A stretch of 13,924 nucleotides of DNA from JBQCHF01 sp051953655. GTDB lineage: Bacteria; Actinomycetota; Actinomycetes; Motilibacterales; Motilibacteraceae. A model generated the notes under the pieces. That model searched no databases. It worked only from the letters and a program-made list of their open reading frames with translations, and was not told the origin of the DNA. Below, piece after piece: positions 1 through 5,861 of the stretch; within the stretch, counting starts at the first letter, position 1, and each line of letters opens with the position of its first letter. The stretch is taken from NCBI GenBank assembly GCA_051953655.1, contig JBQCIO010000140.1, positions 1-13,924 on the forward strand, read 5' to 3'. Position numbers and translations under genes: made by a program.

Positions 1-44
1 GGGTGTGGGGTTTACTTCCCCCCCTCTCCCTTCTCCCGTTTTGT

Positions 45-203
45 TTACTCCCCCCCGGCGTCTCCCCCGCCCCCCGGCGCCAGCGCGCTCGCGGTCTCGG
101 CGTCGAGGTCGCGGGCGAGCACCGCGACGTCGTGCCCTGCCCCGGTCAGGCGCACCGCGCAGGACAGGCCGGTCGCGCCGGCGCCGACGACGAGGATCTT
201 CAC
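45..203 (-). CDS. N-terminal fragment of a D-amino-acid-oxidase-like FAD enzyme (broken at window edge)
   Basis: The GTG start at 203 opens with VKILVVGAGATGLSCAVRL, a dinucleotide-binding Rossmann start (GxGxxG). It is followed by GHDVAVLARDLDAETAS at residues 23-40, a stretch typical of DAO-family flavoenzymes, which oxidatively deaminate D-amino acids. Family members are about 310-340 residues; only about 43 family-like residues remain here. After residue 43 the frame enters a G-rich low-complexity run and stops at a TAA (45-47). None of the conserved sequence expected next in the family appears in any frame. I see no good ribosome binding site, and no in-frame GTG or ATG lies just upstream. 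The break is either assembly or read-end artefact at a contig edge or a true pseudogene; the homopolymer-rich sequence favours artefact. Family assignment rests on the N-terminus only. Confidence 0.6.
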   Translation of the reverse strand: MKILVVGAGATGLSCAVRLTGAGHDVAVLARDLDAETASALAPGGGGDAGGE

Positions 204-295
204 CCGCCCAGGGTGCTGGATCGGTGCGCCGCGCGCTACGTGGACCCCCTCACGTGCGCGCCCCGCCGCCGAACGACCTCGCCTGCGAGACGTAA

Positions 296-328
296 CGAGC
301 CGCCCGGCCGTGCTGGCCGGGCGGCTCG
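296..328. terminator. Perfect 14-bp hairpin, probable intrinsic terminator
   Basis: Arms 296-309 and 315-328 are perfectly complementary (CGAGCCGCCCGGCC and its complement) with a 5-nt loop GTGCT. It lies between the nucS 3' end and the start of the DAO-like fragment, so it could end the nucS-side minus-strand transcript before the next gene. There is no T-run, as is common for actinobacterial terminators. The role is inferred from position and stem strength. Confidence 0.5.
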
Positions 329-516
329 GGCGGCCGGGTCCGTGGGGACAGGGGGAACACGGAACCGTCCGACCTCCACCATCGGGGGTCCGGTGGCGGC
401 CGTCGAGGCCCGATCGGCGAAATGGTCGGCGAATGACCCGGCGTGGCCAGCGGGGTTGGTGCACCGGTGCCGGGAGGGGCACCGTGCGCCGGGGGGAGCG
501 GTGGTGCGTGCGCGCG

Positions 517-537
517 GCGTGAGGGGACGCCTCACGC
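517..537 (-). terminator. 8-bp hairpin downstream of nucS
   Basis: Arms GCGTGAGG (517-524) and CCTCACGC (530-537) pair perfectly around a 5-nt loop. The hairpin lies about 58 bases downstream of the nucS stop and is a candidate terminator for nucS. No T-run follows. Confidence 0.35.
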
Positions 538-554
538 AGACGGGCACCCCCAGA

Positions 555-587
555 ACAGCCTCAGGACAGCCTCAGGACAGCCTCAGA
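555..587. repeat. Three tandem copies of an 11-bp unit just after nucS
   Basis: The unit ACAGCCTCAGG is repeated at 555-565, 566-576 and 577-587, the last copy with one change. It begins 8 bases beyond the nucS stop codon (595-597) on the nucS transcript. The remaining non-coding sequence between 329 and 554 shows no gene I can support. Confidence 0.8.
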
Positions 588-594
588 AGAGTCG

Positions 595-1308
595 TCAGAA
601 CAGCCGCGACTCGGCGTCGTCGAGCCCGCGCATGGCGTCGTAGTCGAGGGTCACGCAGCGGATGCCGCGGTCGGTGGCGAGCACCTTGGCCTGCGGCTTG
701 ATCTCCTGGGCGGCGAACACGCCGGCCACCGGGGCGAGGTGCGGGTCGCGGTTGAGCAGCTCCAGGTACCTCGTCAGCTGCTCCACGCCGTCGATCTCCC
801 CGCGGCGCTTGATCTCCACGGCCACCGTGCTGCCGTCGGCGTCGCGGCAGAGGATGTCGACCGGGCCGATCGCCGTGGGGTACTCGCGCCGCACCAGCCG
901 GTAGCCGGGGCCGAGCACCTCGATCTGGTCGGCGAGCAGCGCCTGCAGGTGCGCCTCGACGCCGTCCTTGGTGAGACCGGGGTCCACGCCCAGCTCGTGG
1001 CTGGTGTCGTGCAGGACCTCCTCCAGGGTGATCACCAGGCGCTCGCCGGCCTTGTTGGTGACCGTCCAGACGCCCGCCGGGCCGGCCTGCGAGCCTGCCT
1101 CCGACCCTGCCGTCGCCCCTGGGGCCCCCGGCTCCTCGCGCAGGCTGCACGGCGGGCTCATCCAGTTCAGCGGCTTGTAGGCGCGGTCGTCGGCGTGGAT
1201 GGAGACCGAGCCGTCGGCCTTCACCAGCACCAGCCGGGTGGCGAGGGGCAGGTGGGCGGTGAGCCGTCCGACGTAGTCGACGCTGCAGCGGGCAATCACA
1301 AGACGCAC
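595..1308 (-). CDS. nucS: Mismatch-specific endonuclease NucS/EndoMS
   Basis: This 237-residue protein starts MRLVIARCSVDYVGRLTAHL, the typical actinobacterial NucS start, followed by HADDRAYKPLNWMSPP (38-53). NucS cuts both strands at mismatches and provides MutS-independent mismatch repair in actinobacteria and archaea. The catalytic RecB-like nuclease motif is visible as D151 (PVDILCRDADG) and E165-x-K167 (VAVEIKRRG). The C-terminus ends SRLF, consistent with the hydrophobic tail that family members use to bind the beta clamp. It is slightly longer than the usual ~223 residues because of an Ala/Gly/Pro-rich linker at about 58-80 between the N-terminal and nuclease domains. The start is GTG. 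A TACCGT hexamer 8 bases upstream and no clear ribosome binding site suggest a leaderless or near-leaderless transcript. Confidence 0.97.
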   Translation of the reverse strand: MRLVIARCSVDYVGRLTAHLPLATRLVLVKADGSVSIHADDRAYKPLNWMSPPCSLREEPGAPGATAGSEAGSQAGPAGVWTVTNKAGERLVITLEEVLHDTSHELGVDPGLTKDGVEAHLQALLADQIEVLGPGYRLVRREYPTAIGPVDILCRDADGSTVAVEIKRRGEIDGVEQLTRYLELLNRDPHLAPVAGVFAAQEIKPQAKVLATDRGIRCVTLDYDAMRGLDDAESRLF

Positions 1309-1316
1309 GGCGCGTC

Positions 1317-1322
1317 ACGGTA
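1317..1322 (-). promoter_or_regulatory. Candidate -10 box of nucS
   Basis: TACCGT on the minus strand fits the actinobacterial TAnnnT -10 pattern and lies 8 bases before the GTG start. This would place transcription start at or next to the start codon. No -35 element is evident. Confidence 0.3.
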
Positions 1323-1368
1323 GCCGACGCCGGCAGCAGGGCGGGCGGCCCCGCGCGCGAGCGCAGGG

Positions 1369-1719
1369 TCAGGCGGCGTGGACCGGCTCGGGCAGCAGGT
1401 CGCCCAGGGCCAGCACCTTGAGCAGCCGGCGGACCCGGGTTCCCGGCGAGCGCAGCTCCAGGCGGCCCTTGCGCTTGGCCAGCACCGCCCGGGCGTGCAG
1501 CAGCGGCGAGAGGCCGGCGACGTCGACGAAGGTGACCCCGGCGACGTCGACGACGAGCCGGGTGAGGGCGGGCTCGCGCTTGGTCTTGAGCAGGTCGTCG
1601 AGGACCGCGCCGAGAAGCCGGCAGGTGTCCAGGTCGAGCTCGCCGACGAGGACGAGCAGGGCGGCGGTGTCGTGGACCGTGACCTGCACGTCCAGGCTCG
1701 GTCGACCGCCCGGCGTCAT
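1369..1719 (-). CDS. Stand-alone STAS-domain protein (anti-sigma-factor-antagonist-like)
   Basis: This is a 116-residue, single-domain STAS protein: beta strands around LLVLVGELDLDT (21-32) and RLVVDVAGVTFVDVAGLSPLL (54-74), then helices to the C-terminus. STAS antagonists such as SpoIIAA/RsbV bind anti-sigma kinases and release the sigma factor, and are switched off by phosphorylation of a Ser or Thr in the DSSG loop. Here the loop reads D66-V-A-G69, so the usual phospho-acceptor position is Ala68. The protein may be constitutively active, or regulated otherwise, or belong to a different STAS subclass. The ATG at 1719 begins at the first residues before the domain. It is the same orientation as the GAF-ANTAR gene upstream (155-base gap), and both are signalling proteins, but I see no partner kinase or sigma factor in the window. 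Confidence 0.92.
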   Translation of the reverse strand: MTPGGRPSLDVQVTVHDTAALLVLVGELDLDTCRLLGAVLDDLLKTKREPALTRLVVDVAGVTFVDVAGLSPLLHARAVLAKRKGRLELRSPGTRVRRLLKVLALGDLLPEPVHAA

Positions 1720-1874
1720 CGTCGGAAGCACGGCACCTGCTTTCCCCACGTCCGGTCCACGAACCCCCGCTCCTTCACCCGACGCAGCCTGCCGCATCCG
1801 GGCCGTGAGGGGCGGGCACTGCCCACAGGGTGCTGCGCGCAGCGGGCTCGCCCGGAGGACGCGGCAAGCGGCCG

Positions 1875-2687
1875 TCAGGTTCCCGCGCCGTCGACGCGGG
1901 TGGTGGCCAGCAGCTCCTCGGCCACGTCGCGCAGCTTGACGTTGCGGTGCTGGGACTCGCGGCGCAGCAGGTCGAAGGCGGTGTCCTCGTCGACGTGGTG
2001 GCGCGCCATGAGCACCCCCTTGGCCTGCTCGATGTGCGCCCGGGAGGCCAGCGCCTTCTCCAGCTGGGCCGCGAGCTGGCGGACGTCGGCGTAGCGGGTC
2101 GCGTTGGCGACGGCCGCCGCGGCCTGGGCCGACAGCAGGCCGATGAACGCCTCGTCCAGGGCGTCGAACCCGTCGCCGCTGCGGCTGTAGAGGTTGAGCG
2201 CGCCCAGCGCCTGCTCGCCGACGAGCAGCGGCGCGGCCAGGAAGCTGCGGATGCCCTGCTCGGTGGCCGCCTTGACGAAGGCCGGCCACCGGTCGTCGGC
2301 CTCGGCGAGGTCCACCCGGTTGATGCGGCGGTGCCGGTAGGCGTCCAGGCAGGGTCCGTCGCCCACCTCGTACTGCGCCAGGTCCACCTCGAGGGTCCGC
2401 TCGTCGGTGTGGGCCGCTGTGCTGGGGCGCTCGCCGGCCACCACGGTGATGCCCGCGGCGTCGCAGCCCGGGATCGTCCGTGCGGCCAGCTCCACCACCC
2501 GCTCGAGCACCTGGGCCGTCGGCTCCTCGTCCACCAGGAGCGTGGACAGGCCGTTGAGCACCTCGGCGACGTCGTCGGGGCGTTCGCGCAGGGTGAGCAG
2601 CAGATCGTGCTGCCCGTCGTGCCGCCCGTCGTGCTGACCGTCGTGCTGCCCGTCCCGGTGCTGCGTCGTGCCGACGCTTCCGGCCAT
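1875..2687 (-). CDS. GAF-ANTAR domain regulator (probable RNA-binding antiterminator)
   Basis: This 270-residue protein has a low-complexity N-terminus with four QHDG-type units (about 13-28), a GAF sensor domain at about 40-197 and a C-terminal ANTAR domain at about 205-262. The ANTAR core SRAHIEQAKGVLMARHHV (215-232) and the later AFDLLRR and KLRDVAEELL are clear. ANTAR proteins bind paired hexaloop RNA hairpins and prevent transcription termination; GAF domains sense small molecules, redox or light. The start at 2687 is set by a strong GAGGAGG (2694-2700) six bases upstream. An alternative in-frame ATG at 2753 lies inside an upstream tandem repeat and has no ribosome binding site. The signal and the target RNAs are unknown. 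It is divergent from the dehydrogenase at 3011. Confidence 0.95.
   Translation of the reverse strand: MAGSVGTTQHRDGQHDGQHDGRHDGQHDLLLTLRERPDDVAEVLNGLSTLLVDEEPTAQVLERVVELAARTIPGCDAAGITVVAGERPSTAAHTDERTLEVDLAQYEVGDGPCLDAYRHRRINRVDLAEADDRWPAFVKAATEQGIRSFLAAPLLVGEQALGALNLYSRSGDGFDALDEAFIGLLSAQAAAAVANATRYADVRQLAAQLEKALASRAHIEQAKGVLMARHHVDEDTAFDLLRRESQHRNVKLRDVAEELLATTRVDGAGT
2603..2650. repeat. 12-bp tandem repeat inside the GAF-ANTAR N-terminus
   Basis: Four units related to CGTCGTGCTGCC lie at 2603-2614, 2615-2626, 2627-2638 and 2639-2650. Being 12 bp they keep frame and encode the QHDG/RHDG repeat. Copy-number change would lengthen or shorten a His/Asp-rich tail without breaking the gene. Confidence 0.85.
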
Positions 2688-2731
2688 CGGCCACCTCCTC
2701 GGCGCGGGGTGCGTGTCCGCTTCGTCCTCGT

Positions 2732-2781
2732 CCGGCCATCGTCGTCCGGCCATCGTCGTCCGGCCATCGCCGTCCGGCCAT
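2732..2781. repeat. 14-bp tandem repeat in the leader of the GAF-ANTAR gene
   Basis: The unit CCGGCCATCGTCGT occurs at 2732-2745 and 2746-2759, with a one-base variant at 2760-2773 and a partial copy at 2774-2781. Read on the gene strand each unit carries ATGGCCGGA, the same nine bases that begin the true coding sequence at 2687. Because 14 is not a multiple of three, the three extra ATGs lie in different frames. Confidence 0.9.
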
Positions 2782-2943
2782 GCCCACCGCCGGCGTCCGC
2801 TGCCGCGCGGCGCCTGGCGTCGTCCCCCGTGCCGTAGTGCTCCCTTCCCTGCCCGCGGTCGGGTGATGCACGGGGCGGTGCGGGCAGCAGGTCCGGGTCG
2901 GGCCAGGGGTCCCGCCGCGGAGCCTCGCGGGCGTGCCACACTC

Positions 2944-2957
2944 CTACCGACCGGTAG
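2944..2957. promoter_or_regulatory. Operator-like inverted repeat upstream of the dehydrogenase
   Basis: CTACCG-AC-CGGTAG is a perfect 6-bp inverted repeat with a 2-bp spacer, a size and symmetry usual for TetR-family operators. It lies 53 bases before the dehydrogenase start. A related sequence lies upstream of ccrA (11 of 14 bases identical). No regulator gene of this type is in the window, so the binding protein is unknown. Confidence 0.5.
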
Positions 2958-2986
2958 CCGGCCGGGCGCCCCAGGGCGCCGGCCGG
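2958..2986 (+). promoter_or_regulatory. GC-rich hairpin in the 5' leader of the dehydrogenase
   Basis: CCGGCC plus GGCGCC (2958-2970, with one bulged G) pairs with GGCGCC-GGCCGG (2975-2986) around the loop CCAG. It follows the operator immediately and precedes the AAGGAG ribosome binding site at 2996-3001. It could act as an attenuator or leader structure if transcription begins upstream of it. Confidence 0.35.
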
Positions 2987-3010
2987 GCGTCGACGAAGGA
3001 GTCGAGCACC

Positions 3011-4789
3011 ATGAGCCGCGAGTTCGGCACGATCGGGGTCGTCGGGCTGGGCACCATGGGTGCCGGGATCGTCGAGGTGATGGCGCGCAACGGCCTGGCC
3101 GTCGTGGCGGTGGAGCCGACCGAGGACGGCCTGGCGCGCGGCCGGGGGCACCTGCAGCACTCCACGGACCGGGCGGTGGGCCGCGGCAAGCTCTCGGCGC
3201 AGGACCAGGCGGCGCTGCTGGGGCGGGTCACCTTCAGCACGTCGATGGAGGACCTCGCCGACGCCGACCTCGTCATCGAGGCGGTGCCCGAGCACCTCGA
3301 GCTCAAGCAGGAGATCTTCTCCGCGCTGGACAAGGTGTGCCGCGAGGACGCCATCCTCTGCACCAACACCTCCTCGCTCTCGGTCACCCAGATCTCGGTG
3401 TCCACCGAGCGACCCAGCCGCGTCGTGGGCATGCACTTCTTCAACCCGGCGCCGGTGCTCAAGCTGGTCGAGGTCGTGCGCACCGTCGTCACCGAGCCGT
3501 CGGTCGTCGCCGACGTCGTGGCCCTGGCCGAGCGGCTGGGCAAGATGCCGGTGGTCATCGGCGACAAGGCCGGCTTCATCGCCAACGCGCTGCTGTTCGG
3601 CTACCTCAACCACGCGGTGTCGATGTACGACTGCCGCTACGCCTCGCGCGAGGACATCGACGCGGCCATGAAGCTCGGCTGCGGGCTGCCGATGGGGCCG
3701 CTGGCGCTCATGGACCTCATCGGGCTGGACACCGCCTACGAGATCCTCGACACGATGTACAAGCAGTCGCGCGACCGGCTGCACGCCCCGGCGCCGATCC
3801 TCAAGCAGATGGTCACCGCCGGGCTCAAGGGTCGCAAGACCGGTCGCGGTTTCTACACCTACGAGGCGTCGGACTCGCCGGTCGTCGTCGCCGACGCCGA
3901 GACCCCGTCCGACGGCGACGGCTCGGTCCCGCTGCGCGACGTGCGCAAGGTCGGCGTCGTCGGCTCGGGCACCATGGCCACCGGCATCGTCGAGGTGTTC
4001 GCCAAAGCCGGCTACGACGTCCGCTACGTCGCCCGCGGCGAGGAGAAGGTCGCCCGGGTGCGCGCCACGCTCGAGCGCTCGCTGGACAAGGCGGTGCTGC
4101 GCGGCAAGCTCGAGCAGGAGGCCCGGGACGCCGCGCTGGCCAACGTCTCCGGCACCGCGAGGCTGGACGACCTCGCCGACCGCGACCTCGTGGTGGAGGC
4201 GGTGGTGGAGGAGCTCAGCGTGAAGCAGGCGCTCTTCGCCACCCTGGACGAGATCTGCAGGCCCGGTGCCATCCTCGCCACCACGACCTCGTCGCTGCCG
4301 GTGGTGGAGTGCGCAGCGGCCACCTCGCGGCCGGCCGACGTCATCGGCATGCACTTCTTCAACCCCGCCCCGGTGATGAAGCTGGTCGAGGTCGTGCACA
4401 CGGTCTCCACCGCGGAGGACGTCACCGCCACGGTGCGCGAGCTGTGCGAGAAGGTCGGCAAGCACCCGGTGGTGTGCGCGGACCGGGCCGGGTTCATCGT
4501 CAACGCGCTGCTGTTCCCGTACCTCAACGACGCGGTGAAGATGCTCGAGGCCCACTACGCGACGTCGGACGACATCGACACCGCCATGAAGGTCGGCTGC
4601 GGCTACCCGATGGGCCCGTTCGAGCTGCTCGACGTCGTCGGCCTGGACGTCTCGCTGGCCATCGAGCGCGAGCTCTACCTCGAGTTCCGCGAGCCGGGCT
4701 TCGCCCCTGCCCCGCTGCTCGAGCACCTGGTCACCGCCGGCTACCTCGGCCGCAAGACCGGGCGGGGGTTCCGCGACTACAGCGCCTGA
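3011..4789 (+). CDS. Tandem two-domain 3-hydroxybutyryl/3-hydroxyacyl-CoA dehydrogenase
   Basis: This 592-residue protein contains two complete copies of the ~285-residue 3-hydroxyacyl-CoA dehydrogenase unit (about 5-285 and 312-592) joined by an acidic linker (286-308). Each has an NAD-binding start (GVVGLGTMGAGI at 9-20; GVVGSGTMATGI at 315-326). Each also keeps the catalytic set: Ser121, His142, Glu154 and Asn192 in the first, Ser427, His448, Glu460 and Asn498 in the second. The enzyme interconverts acetoacetyl-CoA and 3-hydroxybutyryl-CoA, or longer acyl chains, with NAD(H). AAGGAG at 2996-3001 sets the ATG at 3011. With thiolase and ccrA nearby it probably feeds crotonyl-CoA formation, although a dehydratase is not in the window. 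Fused double HBDH proteins occur in actinobacteria. Substrate chain length and whether both domains work cannot be read from sequence. Confidence 0.95.
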   Translation: MSREFGTIGVVGLGTMGAGIVEVMARNGLAVVAVEPTEDGLARGRGHLQHSTDRAVGRGKLSAQDQAALLGRVTFSTSMEDLADADLVIEAVPEHLELKQEIFSALDKVCREDAILCTNTSSLSVTQISVSTERPSRVVGMHFFNPAPVLKLVEVVRTVVTEPSVVADVVALAERLGKMPVVIGDKAGFIANALLFGYLNHAVSMYDCRYASREDIDAAMKLGCGLPMGPLALMDLIGLDTAYEILDTMYKQSRDRLHAPAPILKQMVTAGLKGRKTGRGFYTYEASDSPVVVADAETPSDGDGSVPLRDVRKVGVVGSGTMATGIVEVFAKAGYDVRYVARGEEKVARVRATLERSLDKAVLRGKLEQEARDAALANVSGTARLDDLADRDLVVEAVVEELSVKQALFATLDEICRPGAILATTTSSLPVVECAAATSRPADVIGMHFFNPAPVMKLVEVVHTVSTAEDVTATVRELCEKVGKHPVVCADRAGFIVNALLFPYLNDAVKMLEAHYATSDDIDTAMKVGCGYPMGPFELLDVVGLDVSLAIERELYLEFREPGFAPAPLLEHLVTAGYLGRKTGRGFRDYSA

Positions 4790-4794
4790 GGCGC

Positions 4795-4817
4795 GCACCC
4801 CAGGAAGGGCGGGGTGC
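4795..4817 (+). terminator. Hairpin after the dehydrogenase
   Basis: GCACCCC (4795-4801) and GGGGTGC (4811-4817) form a perfect 7-bp stem with a 9-nt loop, five bases after the dehydrogenase stop codon. It is a candidate terminator or attenuator separating the dehydrogenase from the next genes. Confidence 0.45.
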
Positions 4818-4819
4818 CC

Positions 4820-4842
4820 GGGCACGACGTACGCTCGTGCCC
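4820..4842 (+). promoter_or_regulatory. 8-bp dyad overlapping a candidate -10 box
   Basis: GGGCACGA (4820-4827) and TCGTGCCC (4835-4842) are perfect inverted repeats. The hexamer TACGCT (4830-4835), which fits TAnnnT, spans the loop and lies 8 bases before the GTG at 4844. The dyad could be an operator over a near-leaderless promoter, or a second hairpin of the preceding terminator. Confidence 0.35.
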
Positions 4843-4843
4843 C

Positions 4844-5158
4844 GTGGGCAGGCGCAACCGGCGGGTGCAGACGGGACCCGCACCCCTCGGGGTCGGCGGC
4901 CTGCAGCGGGTGGAGGACTGGGGCGGCGAGGACTGGGTGGTCCGGCGGACGGCGGGCGCCGGTGCTGCTGGGAAGACCTACCGCTGCCCGGGCTGCGACC
5001 AGCAGGTCCCCGGGGGCAGCCCGCACGTGGTCGCGTGGCCCTTCGACGCCCGCCCGCTCCCGGCCGACGACGACGGCCCCACCGGGCGTCGGCACTGGCA
5101 CACCCCCTGCTGGGGAGCCCGCGACCGGCGCGGCCCGCGCCTGCGCAGGGCGCGATGA
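4844..5158 (+). CDS. Small putative zinc-ribbon protein, function unknown
   Basis: This is a 104-residue, Arg-rich protein of a kind I associate with conserved actinobacterial hypotheticals. After the basic start VGRRNRRV comes VEDWGGEDWVVRR (23-35), then CPGC (48-51), a His at 61, and HWHTPCW with His84, His86 and Cys89. The CxxC plus His/Cys set suggests one structural zinc site of treble-clef or ribbon type. The stretch G38 to T45 (GAGAAGKT) matches the Walker A pattern by chance; the protein is far too small to be a P-loop ATPase and lacks Walker B. The GTG at 4844 is chosen because the conserved-looking protein begins there and a TAnnnT hexamer precedes it. It overlaps the next gene by four bases (ATGA), so the two are probably co-translated. 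No reaction can be assigned. Confidence 0.8.
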   Translation: MGRRNRRVQTGPAPLGVGGLQRVEDWGGEDWVVRRTAGAGAAGKTYRCPGCDQQVPGGSPHVVAWPFDARPLPADDDGPTGRRHWHTPCWGARDRRGPRLRRAR

Positions 5159-5835
5159 GCACGGCGTCGACGAGTCGGGCGTACGGCGACCCCGCACTGG
5201 CGCGGGCGCCTCGGCGCCGGCGCATCCCCTGGGTCGCCCTGGTCGTGCTGGCCGCGCTGGTGCTGCTGGTCGTCTCGCACTCGGTGCAGCCGAAGATCCC
5301 GCTGGTGGAGGGCGCGGTCGCCGTCCGGGTGCTCGAGGCAGGCAGTCCGGACCTGACCAACGCGTTGGAGCCGCTGGGGGGAGCGCCCGACGGTGCCGGC
5401 GGGGCCTACGTGGTCGCCGACCTCGCCTGGACCGTGCAGGGGCGTCTGCAGGACCGTCCCGGCTGCCGATGGGTCGCGCTGGTCGCCCCGCCGGCCGGCG
5501 TCACCTACGTCGGCGCCGGCAACCGGCTGCCGGACGGACCCACCGAGCAGGTCACCGGCGACGTCTCGGTGGTGCTGCAGAGCTACCAGGACGTGCTGCC
5601 CACCGGGATCCCGCGGCGGGTGGCGCAGGTGCAGGCCGAGCACGCCGGCTACGTCGGCCCGCTGGGCGGCGGGCGCGCGCTCACCGTCGTGTGGCGCTCG
5701 GGCGACCGGGCCACCGCCGAGCGCGCTGCGGCCGACGTCACCGCCGTCGTCTCGCCGGTGTGCAGCGGGACCCCGCACGGCCTGGTCACGCTCTCGCGCA
5801 CCCCGCTGCCGGGCCAGCCCACCCCCGGGTCCTGA
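5155..5835 (+). CDS. Single-pass membrane-anchored protein of unknown function
   Basis: This 226-residue protein has a basic N-terminus (RAPRRRRIP, about 17-25) followed by one hydrophobic segment (WVALVVLAALVLLVV, 26-40). The predicted topology is therefore an uncleaved anchor with the rest (about 44-226) outside the cytoplasm. The outer part has two cysteines and no motif I recognise; phrases such as VPLVEGAVAVRVLEAG-like beta-rich sequence and a Pro/Gly-rich tail suggest a small beta domain. The start ATG overlaps the stop of the zinc-ribbon gene (ATGA), and the stop lies 26 bases before the hydrolase start, so it belongs to the same transcription group. I do not recognise a named family. 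Confidence 0.8.
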   Translation: MSTASTSRAYGDPALARAPRRRRIPWVALVVLAALVLLVVSHSVQPKIPLVEGAVAVRVLEAGSPDLTNALEPLGGAPDGAGGAYVVADLAWTVQGRLQDRPGCRWVALVAPPAGVTYVGAGNRLPDGPTEQVTGDVSVVLQSYQDVLPTGIPRRVAQVQAEHAGYVGPLGGGRALTVVWRSGDRATAERAAADVTAVVSPVCSGTPHGLVTLSRTPLPGQPTPGS

Positions 5836-5848
5836 ACCGCAGCCCTCG

Positions 5849-5854
5849 TAGGGT
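5849..5854 (+). promoter_or_regulatory. Candidate -10 box of a leaderless hydrolase transcript
   Basis: TAGGGT lies 7 bases before the GTG at 5862 and fits TAnnnT. The identical hexamer stands 6 bases before the GTG of the other hydrolase at 8647. No ribosome binding site is visible, which agrees with leaderless initiation. Confidence 0.4.
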
Positions 5855-5861
5855 GGGCTCC

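Larger units (their letters stand above)
2688..3010. other. Divergent intergenic control region (323 bases)
   Basis: This gap separates the minus-strand GAF-ANTAR gene from the plus-strand dehydrogenase. It holds the 14-bp tandem repeat near the GAF-ANTAR side, an operator-like inverted repeat at 2944-2957 and a hairpin at 2958-2986 near the dehydrogenase side. Between about 2790 and 2940 I see nothing that I can assign, and no convincing small gene. Confidence 0.6.

Noticed and set aside
4955..4978. Walker A match GAGAAGKT in the zinc-ribbon protein
   Set aside because: It falls in a flexible Gly/Ala linker of a 104-residue protein that lacks Walker B and any P-loop fold, so ATP or GTP binding is not supported.
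1775..5197. Very long minus-strand open frame (1140 codons)
   Set aside because: It runs antisense to the dehydrogenase and through the GAF-ANTAR gene in another frame. Its translation is Arg/Ala/Gly-rich with no domain; it is a shadow of high-GC coding sequence.
2668..5835. Very long plus-strand open frame (1055 codons)
   Set aside because: Only its last 226 codons, from 5155, look like protein. The rest is an out-of-frame shadow of the dehydrogenase.
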